The notes under the pieces were generated by a model that saw only the letters and a list, made by a program, of their open reading frames with translations, made no database searches and had not been told where the DNA came from. From Bradyrhizobium sp. STM 3809 (GTDB lineage Bacteria; Pseudomonadota; Alphaproteobacteria; Rhizobiales; Xanthobacteraceae), in contig NZ_CAFJ01000006.1 of the NCBI RefSeq assembly GCF_000239795.1, forward strand, positions 1-34,102: a stretch of DNA of 34,102 bases, written 5' to 3'. Below, in pieces: positions 1 to 8,215 of this stretch. Position numbers and translations under genes: made by a program. Position 1 is the first letter of the stretch. Each line of letters begins with the position of its first letter.

Positions 1-902
1 CAGCTCCGGATATCCATCGCGCTGCGCAAGCCGTCGCTCAACAAATTGAAGCAGATCGAGACGGCGAAGATCATCACGCCCGGGAGCGCCGCCACCCAGG
101 GATTGACGTAGATCGCCGTCCGCAGCGTGTTCAGCATCAGTCCCCATTCCGGCTCCGGCGGCTTGGTGCCGAGGCCGAGGAACGACAGACCGGCGGCGAG
201 GATCATCGACACCGAGATCAGGCCGGTCGCATAGACGAAGATCGGCCCGAGCACGTTGCCGAGCATGTGCGCGCGCATGATGGTGAAGGCGTTCGCTCCG
301 GAGGCGCGCGCGGCCTCGACGAAATCGCGATTGCGCACGCCGGTCGTGACGCTCTCGGCGACGCGGGTGATCTGCGGCACGAACACGATGGTCAGCGACA
401 CGATGGAGTTGGTGATCCCCGCGCCGAGCGCGCCGGAGATCGCGATCGCCAGCAGCACCGAGGGAAACGCGTAGAACACGTCGATGGTGCGCATGATCGC
501 GGTGTTGACCCAGCCGCCGACATAGCCGGCGACGAGGCCGAGCATGGTGCCGATGCCGAAGGCGAGGATCACGGGCGAGATGCCGATCAGCAGCGACAGC
601 CGCCCGCCATGGATCAGCCGCGCCAGCATGTCACGGCCGAGCTCGTCGGTGCCGAGCGGATAGTTCGGCGTGCCGATGTGGCGCAGCCGGCGGATCATCG
701 AGCCCTGATAGGGGTCGGCGAGATGCAGATAGGGCGCAAGCAAGGTGGAGAGAAAGATCAGCAGCAGGATCGCGACACAGACCATGCTGACCTTGTCCCG
801 AACGATGCGGCGGCCGACGGTGGCCCAATAGCCACGTGCCTTGGCGGCGGGCGCCGCCTGCAGAGACTGTTCGCTGACGGCGCTCGGAGAACTCACGCTC
901 AT
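1..902 (-). CDS. Dpp/Opp-type ABC transporter permease, DppC-like (partial, cut at left edge)
   Basis: Inner-membrane permease of a peptide/nickel-type ABC importer. The frame is open from an ATG at 902 to the window edge, giving about 300 residues with no stop. Family members are about 290-310 residues, so only the last few codons should be missing. A cytoplasmic N-terminus of about 30 residues precedes a first membrane helix. The DppC hallmark PLGTDELGRDMLARL follows, then further helices and a permease EAA loop beginning FVEAARASGA that contacts the ATPase. Only 2 nt separate its start from the stop of the upstream permease at 905, so the two are translationally coupled. The ATPase genes presumably lie beyond the left edge. 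The substrate cannot be read from the sequence. Confidence 0.93.
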   Translation of the reverse strand, partial: MSVSSPSAVSEQSLQAAPAAKARGYWATVGRRIVRDKVSMVCVAILLLIFLSTLLAPYLHLADPYQGSMIRRLRHIGTPNYPLGTDELGRDMLARLIHGGRLSLLIGISPVILAFGIGTMLGLVAGYVGGWVNTAIMRTIDVFYAFPSVLLAIAISGALGAGITNSIVSLTIVFVPQITRVAESVTTGVRNRDFVEAARASGANAFTIMRAHMLGNVLGPIFVYATGLISVSMILAAGLSFLGLGTKPPEPEWGLMLNTLRTAIYVNPWVAALPGVMIFAVSICFNLLSDGLRSAMDIRS

Positions 903-904
903 CG

Positions 905-1858
905 CTAGCCCCGCTTGATGCGCGGATCGATCGCGGCCTGCGCGATATCGACCACGAGGTTGAGGATGACGAAGAACATCGCCAGCACCAGGATCGTGCC
1001 CTGCAGCAGCGGCAGGTCGCGCTGGAAGATGGCGGAGTTCAGCAGCAGGCCCGAGCCGGGCCAGGAGAACACCGTCTCGATCAGGATCGAGCCGCCGAGC
1101 ATGTAGCCGAGCTGCAGGCCCATCACCGCGAGCGCGGTGGGCGCGGCATTCTTCAGCACGTGGCGGAACACCTGGGTCTCGCGCAGTCCTTTCGCGCGCA
1201 GCGCCTCGACGAAATCCTGGCTCAGGATGTCGCCGGTCAACGCGCGCACCGTGCGGGTGATGATGCCCATCGGAATGACCGACGTGGTGATCGCCGGCAG
1301 GATCAAGAATCGCAAATGCGCCCAGTCCCATGACCAGGCGCCGGAGCCGGACGGGCCGGCGCCGACCGCAGGCAGCCAGTTCAGCTCGACCGAGAAGATG
1401 ATGACCAGCACCATGCCGAGCCAGTAATGCGGCAGCGAGACGCCCGCGATCGCGATCGAGGTCGCGACCTTGTCGACCCAGGTGTCGCGGAAGTAGCCGG
1501 CGACGAGGCCGAAGAACAGGCCGAGCGAGAAGCCGATGATGGCGGCGGCGATGGCGAGCGTCACGGTGTTGGCGACGGCGCGGAGAACCTCGGCGAGCAC
1601 GGGCCGGCCGGTCGCGATCGAGCTGCCGAGATCGCCGTTGACGGCGCGCCACAGCCACAGGCCGAACTGCACCGGCAACGGCTTGTCGAAGCCGTAGGCC
1701 ACCCGCAGCTGCTGCGCGAGTTCCTGCGACGCGTCGGCCGGCAGCACGGCCACCAGGGGATCACCGGGCGTGATGTGAACGAGCATGAAGCAGACCAGCG
1801 CGACGCCGATGATGATCGGAATCGCATAGACCATCCGCCTGGCAGCATAAGAGAGCAC
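905..1858 (-). CDS. Dpp/Opp-type ABC transporter permease, DppB-like
   Basis: 317-residue inner-membrane permease of the BPD_transp_1 family, the usual length for DppB/GsiC proteins. The N-terminus (MLSYAARRMVYAIPIIIGVA) is the conserved first helix. It is followed by the family segment HITPGDPLVAVLP and a periplasmic region ending GDLGSSIATGRPV. The EAA loop starts FVEALRAKGLRETQVFRHVL, and the protein ends in the family-typical DPRIKRG. It pairs with the DppC-like permease 2 nt downstream and is fed by the solute-binding protein upstream (ends 1989). About 130 bp holding a palindromic repeat separates it from that gene, so transcription may be partly attenuated there. Confidence 0.95.
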   Translation of the reverse strand: MLSYAARRMVYAIPIIIGVALVCFMLVHITPGDPLVAVLPADASQELAQQLRVAYGFDKPLPVQFGLWLWRAVNGDLGSSIATGRPVLAEVLRAVANTVTLAIAAAIIGFSLGLFFGLVAGYFRDTWVDKVATSIAIAGVSLPHYWLGMVLVIIFSVELNWLPAVGAGPSGSGAWSWDWAHLRFLILPAITTSVIPMGIITRTVRALTGDILSQDFVEALRAKGLRETQVFRHVLKNAAPTALAVMGLQLGYMLGGSILIETVFSWPGSGLLLNSAIFQRDLPLLQGTILVLAMFFVILNLVVDIAQAAIDPRIKRG

Positions 1859-1882
1859 GAGTCACCTTTTGAAGGTCTATCG

Positions 1883-1972
1883 GTCGTCATGCCCGGGCTT
1901 GACCCGGGCATCCACGCGGTCTCCTCCACGGGTCAAAGATGGATGGCCGGGTCAAGCCCGGCCATGACGACG
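1883..1972. repeat. Palindromic intergenic repeat, copy 1 (GTCATGCCCGGG type)
   Basis: Imperfect long palindrome. It opens GTCGTCATGCC, closes GCCATGACGAC, and contains two hairpin-forming cores (GCCCGGGCTTGACCCGGGC and GGCCGGGTCAAGCCCGGCC). When translated it yields the WMPGSSPGMTT-like junk peptide often annotated by mistake in Bradyrhizobium. It sits between a solute-binding-protein gene and its permease, where it could stabilise the upstream mRNA 3' end or attenuate read-through. A related copy lies at 32225-32313. Confidence 0.8.
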
Positions 1973-1988
1973 AGTGGAGGATGGAGCC

Positions 1989-3638
1989 TTACGGCTCCAC
2001 CGAGATCGGCGAGAAGTCGATGAACCAGCTCTTCGGCTGCACCACGCCCTTCACCTTCGGGCTCATCGCACGCGGGCCGACGTCGTGGGCGACGTAGAGG
2101 AACGCGGCGTCGTCGACGGATGCCGCATGCAGCTCGGCCAGCGCCTTGTCGCGCTCGACGGGATCGAAGGTCTGGCGCGCCTTCTTCACCAGCTCGTCGA
2201 ACTTGGGATTGTTGATGAAGCCCCAATTGTTCGACACCGGCGGGGCCATCGACGACTGCAGGAAGCGCACCAGCGCGAAGAACGGATCCATCGCCGCATA
2301 GGTCACGTTGGTGGCGTTGGCGCCGTTGGCGGAGGCGTCCTTGGCGCCGCGGCGCCAATTGGTGAACAGCGTGTTCCACTCGATGACGTCGAGCTTGACG
2401 TCGAAATAGCATTCCGCGAGCGCCTGCTGCAGATATTCGTTCATCGGCAGCGGCTGCATCTGGCCCGAGCCGGAAGCCGACGTCTGGATCTTCACCTCGA
2501 GCTTCTTGTTCGGTCCGAAGCCCGCCTCCTGCATCAGCTTCTGCGCGGCGGCCTTGTCGTACTTGATCTCGAAGGTGACGTTGCCGCGCCAGGGATGGCC
2601 TTTCTCGAAGGTGCCGGTGGCCGGCACCATCAGGCCGGCGAGCAGGCCGTCTCGCAGGCCCTCGCGATCGACGCAGAGATTGGCGGCCTTGCGGACGCGG
2701 ATGTCGTTCCAGGGCGAGCCCTCGATGCGCGAGAACTGCCACGGCCAGACATGCGGCTGCTCATTGGCGTAGAGCTTGAAGCCGCGCTGCTTGATCTCCG
2801 GCAGCGCATCCGGCGCGGGCGCCTCGACCCAGTCGACCTGCCCGGACAGCAGCGCCGCGGTGCGCGCGTTGGCTTCCGGCATCGGCAGCAGGATCATCTT
2901 GTCGCTCTTGGGGACGCGCGCCTTGTCCCAGTAGGACTCGTTCTTCACGAGCTCCAGCCGTTCGCGCGGCGTGAACTTGGCCATCTTCCACGGGCCGGTG
3001 CCCGAGGCGTCCTTGGCGAACGCGGCCCAGGCGGCCTGCGACTTCGCCTTGTCGTCGGCGCCGGTGGCAGCCTCATAGAGCTTCTGCCACTTCGCCGGAC
3101 TCGCCATGAACAGGTTGGTGAGGTTGATCGGCAGGAAACTGTCCGGCTCCTTTGTCGTCAGCTCGACGGTGAGATCGTCGATCTTGCGCGCCGATGCGAG
3201 CGTCGGCATGCGCGAGGCGGTCACGCCGACCTGGCTCGGATCGAACTGCGGCGCGTCCTGCTTCAGCACCTTCTCGACGTTCCACACCACGGCGTCGGCA
3301 TTGAACGGCGCGCCATCATGGAAGGTGACGCCGGGACGCAGCTTGAAGGTCCACTTGGTCTTGTCGGCCTCATCGACCTTCCACTCGGTGGCGAGGCCGG
3401 GAATGACGACGCTCGGCTTGTCCGCCGACGACAGGTCCCACATCGTCAGCGCGTCGTACATCGTGAGGCCGGTGAAGCGGTTGCCCTCGAAACCCTGGTC
3501 GGGCTGGCCGAGCGTCCGCGGAATGTCCGCCGCCGTCATGCCGATGCGCAGCACGGATTCCGCGCCAGCCCGGGCCGGCAGCATGAGGATGGCAGCGCTC
3601 GTCATCACCGCGCCCATAACGGCCGCGCGCTTGGTCAT
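1989..3638 (-). CDS. ABC transporter solute-binding protein, family 5 (peptide/opine-type)
   Basis: Periplasmic binding protein (SBP_bac_5) that delivers ligand to the DppB/DppC-like permeases downstream. From the ATG at 3638 it is 549 residues. It has a typical Sec signal peptide ending PARAGA before ESVLRIG, then the family block beginning IPGLATEWKV and a TFHDGAPFNADAVVWN segment. A TTG ten codons upstream (3668) is preceded by GGAG and is an alternative start, but the ATG gives the better signal peptide. There is no lipobox cysteine, so it should be soluble in the periplasm. It is an evident paralogue of the divergent gene at 3857 (shared IPGLATEWKV, FHDG, FNADAV blocks). The substrate is unknown. 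Confidence 0.93.
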   Translation of the reverse strand: MTKRAAVMGAVMTSAAILMLPARAGAESVLRIGMTAADIPRTLGQPDQGFEGNRFTGLTMYDALTMWDLSSADKPSVVIPGLATEWKVDEADKTKWTFKLRPGVTFHDGAPFNADAVVWNVEKVLKQDAPQFDPSQVGVTASRMPTLASARKIDDLTVELTTKEPDSFLPINLTNLFMASPAKWQKLYEAATGADDKAKSQAAWAAFAKDASGTGPWKMAKFTPRERLELVKNESYWDKARVPKSDKMILLPMPEANARTAALLSGQVDWVEAPAPDALPEIKQRGFKLYANEQPHVWPWQFSRIEGSPWNDIRVRKAANLCVDREGLRDGLLAGLMVPATGTFEKGHPWRGNVTFEIKYDKAAAQKLMQEAGFGPNKKLEVKIQTSASGSGQMQPLPMNEYLQQALAECYFDVKLDVIEWNTLFTNWRRGAKDASANGANATNVTYAAMDPFFALVRFLQSSMAPPVSNNWGFINNPKFDELVKKARQTFDPVERDKALAELHAASVDDAAFLYVAHDVGPRAMSPKVKGVVQPKSWFIDFSPISVEP

Positions 3639-3856
3639 TGAGGTGGCAATACGCAAAAGCACGATCAAGATCTCCGATCAGCTGGCTAAATTCTGGGCAG
3701 CATTATGCAACGCCTATGCCAGCGCTGCTCCCGAGCGGGCGCCTGCGACGCGTGGTCACAACTGTTTGTACTCAAACGATCCGGCCGGTGGCTTGGCACC
3801 CGGATTGCAGGTTTTGCGCGTCGAATTCGATCCGTCTTCAACGGAGCTTCACCCTG
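3639..3856. promoter_or_regulatory. Divergent intergenic region between two paralogous solute-binding-protein genes
   Basis: About 218 bp separate the opposite-facing starts at 3638 and 3857, so both promoters must lie here. I could not pick convincing -35/-10 elements. Coding-like open frames crossing this stretch are extensions of the flanking genes and lack ribosome sites. Confidence 0.5.
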
Positions 3857-5452
3857 ATGCGTATGAAATTGTCCTTGCTCGCCACCGCGCTTGCGCTCGG
3901 CCTGTCCGCCGTGGCGGCACGCGCCGAAACTGTTCTGCGCTACGGCATCTCGATGGCCGACATCCCGCTGACGACCGGCCAGCCCGATCGCGGCGCCGGC
4001 GCCTATCAGTTTACCGGTTATACGATCTACGACCCGCTGGTCGCCTGGGACATGAGCGTCGCCGACAAGCCCGGCAAGCTGATCCCCGGCCTCGCCACCG
4101 AATGGAAGGTCGACGATGCCGACAAGAAAAAGTGGCGCTTCACCTTGCGCAAGGGCGTCAAGTTCCACGACGGCAGCGACTTCAATGCCGACGCGGTGAT
4201 CTGGAATCTGGACAAGGTGCTCAACGATAAGGCACCGCAGTTCGACAAGCGGCAGAGCGCCCAGGTCAAGACACGCCTGCCGTCGGTGGCGAGCTACGCC
4301 AAGATCGACGACTCCACCGTGGAGATCACGACCAAGACGGTCGACTCGTTCTTCCCCTATCAGATGCTGTGGTTCCTGATTTCGAGCCCGGCGCAATATG
4401 AGAAGCTCGGCAGGGATTGGGACAAGTTCGCCAGCCAGCCCTCCGGCACCGGCCCGTTCAAGCTGACGAAGCTGGTGCCGCGCGAGCTCGCGGAGCTAAC
4501 AAAGAATTCCGAATACTGGAACAAGGACCGGATCCCGAAGACGGACAAGCTGGTTCTGGTGCCGATGCCGGAGGCGCTGACCCGCACCAACGCGCTGCTC
4601 GCCGGCCAGGTCGACCTGATCGAGACGCCGGCGCCCGACGCCGTGCCGCAGCTCAAGGCGGCCGGAATGAAGCTCGTCGACAACGTCACGCCGCATGTCT
4701 GGAACTATCACCTCAGCATGCTGCCGGGCTCGCCCTGGACCGACATCCGGCTGCGCAAGGCGCTCAATCTCGCGATCAACCGCGACGAGGTGGTCGGACT
4801 GATGAACGGCCTGGCGAAGCCCGCCAAGGGCCAGGTCGATCCCTCGAGCCCGTGGTTCGGCAAGCCCACGTTCGAGCTGAAATACGATCTCGCCGCCGCC
4901 AAGAAGCTGGTCGAGGAGGCCGGCTATTCGCCGGCCAAGCCGTTGAAGACCACCTTCATCATCGCGCAGGGCGGCACCGGTCAGATGCTGTCGCTGCCAA
5001 TGAACGAGTTCCTGCAGCAGAGCTTCAAGGAGATCGGCATCGACATCGACTTCAAGGTCGTGGAGCTCGAGACCCTGTACACGCATTGGCGCAAGGGCGC
5101 GGCCGACGAGATGAACGCCGGCATCACCGCCAACAACATCGCCTACGTCACCTCCGATCCGCTCTACGCCATCGTCCGCTTCTTCGCCTCCGACCAGATC
5201 GCGCCCACAGGCGTCAACTGGGGCGGCTACAAGAACCCGAAGGTCGATGCGCTGATCGCCGAGGCCAAGCAGACGTTCGATCCGGCCAGGCAGGACGAGC
5301 TGATCGCCCAGGCGCATGCGCAGGTGGTCGACGATGCCGTGCTGGTCTGGGTCGTCCACGACACCAACCCGCACGCGCTGTCGCCCAAGGTAAAGGCATT
5401 CGTACAGGCCCAGCACTGGTTCCAGGACCTGACGACGATCGGGGCTGAGTAA
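3857..5452 (+). CDS. ABC transporter solute-binding protein, family 5 (paralogue of the divergent gene)
   Basis: 531-residue periplasmic binding protein. The ATG at 3857 is chosen because it is preceded by GGAG (3843-3846) and begins a clean Sec signal peptide ending VAARA before ETVLRYG. A second ATG two codons on (3863) is equally possible. The blocks IPGLATEWKV, KFHDGSDFNADAVIWN and LPMNEFLQQ place it in SBP_bac_5 and match the divergent protein at 1989-3638 almost segment for segment. No permease or ATPase follows on this strand, so it is either an orphan receptor or shares the divergent gene's membrane components. The gene is followed directly by a repeat cluster, with no obvious simple terminator. 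Confidence 0.93.
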   Translation: MRMKLSLLATALALGLSAVAARAETVLRYGISMADIPLTTGQPDRGAGAYQFTGYTIYDPLVAWDMSVADKPGKLIPGLATEWKVDDADKKKWRFTLRKGVKFHDGSDFNADAVIWNLDKVLNDKAPQFDKRQSAQVKTRLPSVASYAKIDDSTVEITTKTVDSFFPYQMLWFLISSPAQYEKLGRDWDKFASQPSGTGPFKLTKLVPRELAELTKNSEYWNKDRIPKTDKLVLVPMPEALTRTNALLAGQVDLIETPAPDAVPQLKAAGMKLVDNVTPHVWNYHLSMLPGSPWTDIRLRKALNLAINRDEVVGLMNGLAKPAKGQVDPSSPWFGKPTFELKYDLAAAKKLVEEAGYSPAKPLKTTFIIAQGGTGQMLSLPMNEFLQQSFKEIGIDIDFKVVELETLYTHWRKGAADEMNAGITANNIAYVTSDPLYAIVRFFASDQIAPTGVNWGGYKNPKVDALIAEAKQTFDPARQDELIAQAHAQVVDDAVLVWVVHDTNPHALSPKVKAFVQAQHWFQDLTTIGAE

Positions 5453-5464
5453 CGCGACCTGCTC

Positions 5465-5546
5465 CGTCATCGCGAGCGGAGCGAAGCAATCCAGAGCCGC
5501 GCAAATGACCCTGGATTGCTTCGTCGCTCCGCTCCTCGCAATGACG
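5465..5546. repeat. Palindromic intergenic repeat (CGTCATCGCGAGCGGAGCGAAGCAATCC type), intact copy
   Basis: Long imperfect palindrome. The left arm CGTCATCGCGAGCGGAGCGA and an inner AAGCAATCCAG are mirrored by CTGGATTGCTT and CGCTCCGCTCCTCGCAATGACG on the right. Translation gives the HCEERSDEAIQ junk peptide familiar from Bradyrhizobium and Rhodopseudomonas genomes. It lies just after the stop of the solute-binding-protein gene and could act as a 3' stabiliser or terminator. Confidence 0.82.
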
Positions 5547-5635
5547 ACCAGAGGCTGCCGTTCCTTCATCGCGGCGGTATGCGCCGTTGTCGTGAGGTCC
5601 AGACTCGGCGCCGCCGACGAAGAGTCCGTCTCCGA

Positions 5636-5715
5636 CGTCATTGCGAGCGCACCGACGCGACCCAGGGCCGAGCAAACGACTCTGGATTGCGTCGCGACGA
5701 CGCTGTCGCACTGAC
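5636..5715. repeat. Decayed second copy of the CGTCATTGCGAGCG repeat
   Basis: It begins CGTCATTGCGAGCG and retains the inner CTCTGGATTGC and a terminal CTGACG, but the arms have diverged and the hairpin is weaker than in the copy at 5465. Two copies in the same gap, about 90 bp apart, suggest local duplication or repeated insertion. Confidence 0.6.
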
Positions 5716-5730
5716 GTTGGAGAAGGTTTC

Positions 5731-5861
5731 GTAGGGTGGGCAAAGGCGCGCCCGCGCTCGGCCTGTCGTTCAAGGTCTTCCGCGCGCCGTGCCCACCGCC
5801 CGCACCCACCGCCGTCGATGGTGGGCACGCGTCGCCTGCGGCGCCGCTTTGCCCACCCTAC
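5731..5861. mobile_element. 131-bp MITE-like element with perfect 15-bp terminal inverted repeats
   Basis: The ends GTAGGGTGGGCAAAG (5731-5745) and CTTTGCCCACCCTAC (5847-5861) are exact inverted repeats. A second nested inverted pair, CGTGCCCACC (5788-5797) and GGTGGGCACG (5820-5829), lies inside. It has no coding capacity for a transposase, so any movement would be in trans. I saw no convincing target-site duplication. I recognise this GTAGGGTGGGCAAAG family as dispersed in Bradyrhizobium-type genomes. Confidence 0.75.
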
Positions 5862-5872
5862 GGATCATCACG

Positions 5873-8110
5873 CTACTTCGACGTCAGCGCGTGGGCGCCG
5901 TTCCAGTCGTCGGGCGGCGGGTTCTGCTGATAGGCACGAATCCGCGCCTCGTAGAGGTCGAACAGCTTGGCGAGATCCTTCTCCTCGTCCCTCTTCCGTC
6001 CCCTCGCGATCGCGGCCAGCGCCTCCTCCCAGTCGCGGCTGCGATAGGCGGCGAGCATCTCGATGGTCAGGTTGCGCAGGAGCTGGAAGCGCTCGGAATA
6101 CATCACGTCTTCGCGGCCGGCGATGGCGTAGATCACCTCCGGCTCGGTCTTGCCCTTGACCATGATGAAGTCGAGCTCGAGGATCGCGAGCTTGTCCTTG
6201 ACCGCGAGCGCGGTGGCCGAGCCGACGATGATCGGGAAACCGTATTCCTTGGTCTGGCCTTCGAGGCGCGAGGCGAGGTTGACGCTATCGCCCAGTACCG
6301 AATAGTTCTTCTTCAGCTCCGAGCCCATGTTGCCGACCACGCCGATGCCGGTATTGAGGCCGATGCCGACGTTGAGCGGGATGTAGACATGGCCGCCATG
6401 AGCGGCCTCCTGCTCGCGCTCGCGATTGACCTCGTCGATCTTGTCCAGCATGTCGAGCGCCGCCGTGCAGGCGTTGAGATGATGCTCCCGGTCGTCGAGC
6501 GGCGCGTTCCAGAACGCCATGATGGCATCGCCCATGTATTTGTCGACATAGCCCTTCCGCGCGATGATCGCATCCGTGAGCGGCGTCAGGAAACGGTTCA
6601 TCAGCGTGGTCAGGCCCTGCGGATCGTGCTTGTAGCTTTCAGAGATCGAGGTGAAGCCGCGCACGTCGGAGAACATGATGGTCATCTCGCGCTCCTCGCC
6701 GCCGAGAACCAGCTTCTCCGGCGACTGCGCCAGCTGCTCGACCAGAACCGGCGACATGTATTGCGCGAACCAGCCGCGAATCTCCTTCCGCTGCTGCTGC
6801 TCGCGAATGAAGCTCGCGAAGATCAGCGTCAGATAGATCGCCGTGGTCGACAGCATCGGATAGGTGAAGTCGATCAGAAGCCGATGCTGTGTGTAGAAAT
6901 ACCAGGAAGTGCCCAGCAGCGCGCCCGCGAACAGCCCTCCAACGATCACCAGCGTGACGGCGCCGAGCCGTGGTGCGAACACGATCACGAGCAGGCCTAG
7001 CAGCACTGCCCCGAAGAACTCGACCACGACGCCCCAATAGGGCCTCGTCAGCACAGAGCCCATCAGCACCGATTCCAGCACCTGGGCGTGAACTTCCACT
7101 CCAGGCATGGCTCGGTAGACAGGGGTTGTCTTGATGTCGTTGAGACCGATCGCCGATGGTCCGGGCCCGATCAGGACCAGCTTCTTTTCAACCTTCTCCC
7201 GCGGCACGCGTCCCTCAAGTACGTCGATGGCGGAGACGTAAAGCGAGGGGTCATGATTGGCATAGTGCACCCAAATCTTGCCGTTGCCATCAGTAGGAAT
7301 CTGAAAGCCGCGGAGAACAAGACTTGAAATGCCGCCATCCTCGGCCTTGACCAAGACCGTGTCAGTTCCGGTCACAACCCGCAAGATCTCGAAGCTCAGC
7401 GAGAGCATCGTCACGTCCTGAGCGCGCATGATCATCGGAACCCGGCGAATGATGCCGTCGCGCTCGGGCGGAATCGTGAACAGGCCACGGCCGATGGCAG
7501 CATGTTCGATCACCGGAACGTTGCGCAACAGCCCGGGGAACGGCTCCATGTAGGGGATCGGGTCGCCCACCATCGCAAATCCGGTCACTGGCAGCGTGTC
7601 GTCGAGATCCGCGCGCTTCACGAGACTTGCTGTTTCGCCGAGAACAATACGCGATTTGCGCAACGCGTCGGCAAGCACCTGGTCGTTGGAAGGCAACGCC
7701 TTCAACTTCTCACGGGTGGCCTCATCGAGATTTGGAAACATCTCGGCTGCGAGCGCAGGATTGAGCCGATCCGGCTCAGCGAACACGACGTCGAAGGCGA
7801 TGACGACGGCTCCGAGTCTCGTCAGTCTGTCGATGAGCTCCGCAATACGCGTGCGCGGCCATGGCCACTGGCCGAGCTTCGGGTCTGAAAGGCTCTTCTC
7901 ATCGATATCGATGATCGTAACCGGGCGCGCTGTCTTGGTTCGCGGGCTGAGCAATTGAAAGTTGTCGAATGTGCGCAGGCGCAACTCTTCGAAGGGCGGA
8001 GGGTCCGCAACGCGCAAGGCGGCAAAGCCGATCAGCAGCAGCAGACAGATCATGCGAGCATAGCCGAACTTGCGCGCGAGCCATCGTGGCACTGCCTTCA
8101 ACCGCTTCAT
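5873..8110 (-). CDS. CHASE2-domain membrane adenylate cyclase (class III)
   Basis: 745-residue signalling enzyme that should make cAMP in response to an extracytoplasmic cue. An N-terminal membrane helix precedes a periplasmic CHASE2 sensor (roughly residues 35-330). Two or three membrane helices follow (about 335-425), then a class III cyclase domain. Catalytic residues are intact: metal-binding D482 (FSDVRGFT) and D528 (KYMGDAIMAFW), adenine-selecting K524 and D608 (LGDSVN), and transition-state N611 and R615. The K/D pair predicts ATP rather than GTP as substrate. The start is taken at the ATG at 8110; the frame stays open to 8197, with an alternative ATG at 8173. It lies 105 bp downstream of, and on the same strand as, the giant FecR/VCBS protein, so it may be co-transcribed with it. 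Confidence 0.92.
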   Translation of the reverse strand: MKRLKAVPRWLARKFGYARMICLLLLIGFAALRVADPPPFEELRLRTFDNFQLLSPRTKTARPVTIIDIDEKSLSDPKLGQWPWPRTRIAELIDRLTRLGAVVIAFDVVFAEPDRLNPALAAEMFPNLDEATREKLKALPSNDQVLADALRKSRIVLGETASLVKRADLDDTLPVTGFAMVGDPIPYMEPFPGLLRNVPVIEHAAIGRGLFTIPPERDGIIRRVPMIMRAQDVTMLSLSFEILRVVTGTDTVLVKAEDGGISSLVLRGFQIPTDGNGKIWVHYANHDPSLYVSAIDVLEGRVPREKVEKKLVLIGPGPSAIGLNDIKTTPVYRAMPGVEVHAQVLESVLMGSVLTRPYWGVVVEFFGAVLLGLLVIVFAPRLGAVTLVIVGGLFAGALLGTSWYFYTQHRLLIDFTYPMLSTTAIYLTLIFASFIREQQQRKEIRGWFAQYMSPVLVEQLAQSPEKLVLGGEEREMTIMFSDVRGFTSISESYKHDPQGLTTLMNRFLTPLTDAIIARKGYVDKYMGDAIMAFWNAPLDDREHHLNACTAALDMLDKIDEVNREREQEAAHGGHVYIPLNVGIGLNTGIGVVGNMGSELKKNYSVLGDSVNLASRLEGQTKEYGFPIIVGSATALAVKDKLAILELDFIMVKGKTEPEVIYAIAGREDVMYSERFQLLRNLTIEMLAAYRSRDWEEALAAIARGRKRDEEKDLAKLFDLYEARIRAYQQNPPPDDWNGAHALTSK

Positions 8111-8215
8111 GCAGCATCCGATCTCATAGCGACGCTCGTTCCAGGAGTCCCGTGATGCCCGCGAGCGAGCCATCCCGCGATCCCAGTGAAGCAGCAAGGA
8201 GGCACGACGAAACGC

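Noticed and set aside
1974-3641. 555-residue plus-strand open frame over the first solute-binding-protein gene
   Set aside because: Antisense shadow: no ribosome site, low-complexity Leu/Arg/His composition. The minus-strand frame has signal peptide and family motifs.
5214-5828. 204-residue minus-strand frame overlapping the repeats after 5452
   Set aside because: It contains HCEERSDEAIQ-like junk peptide made by palindromic repeats and overlaps a real gene.
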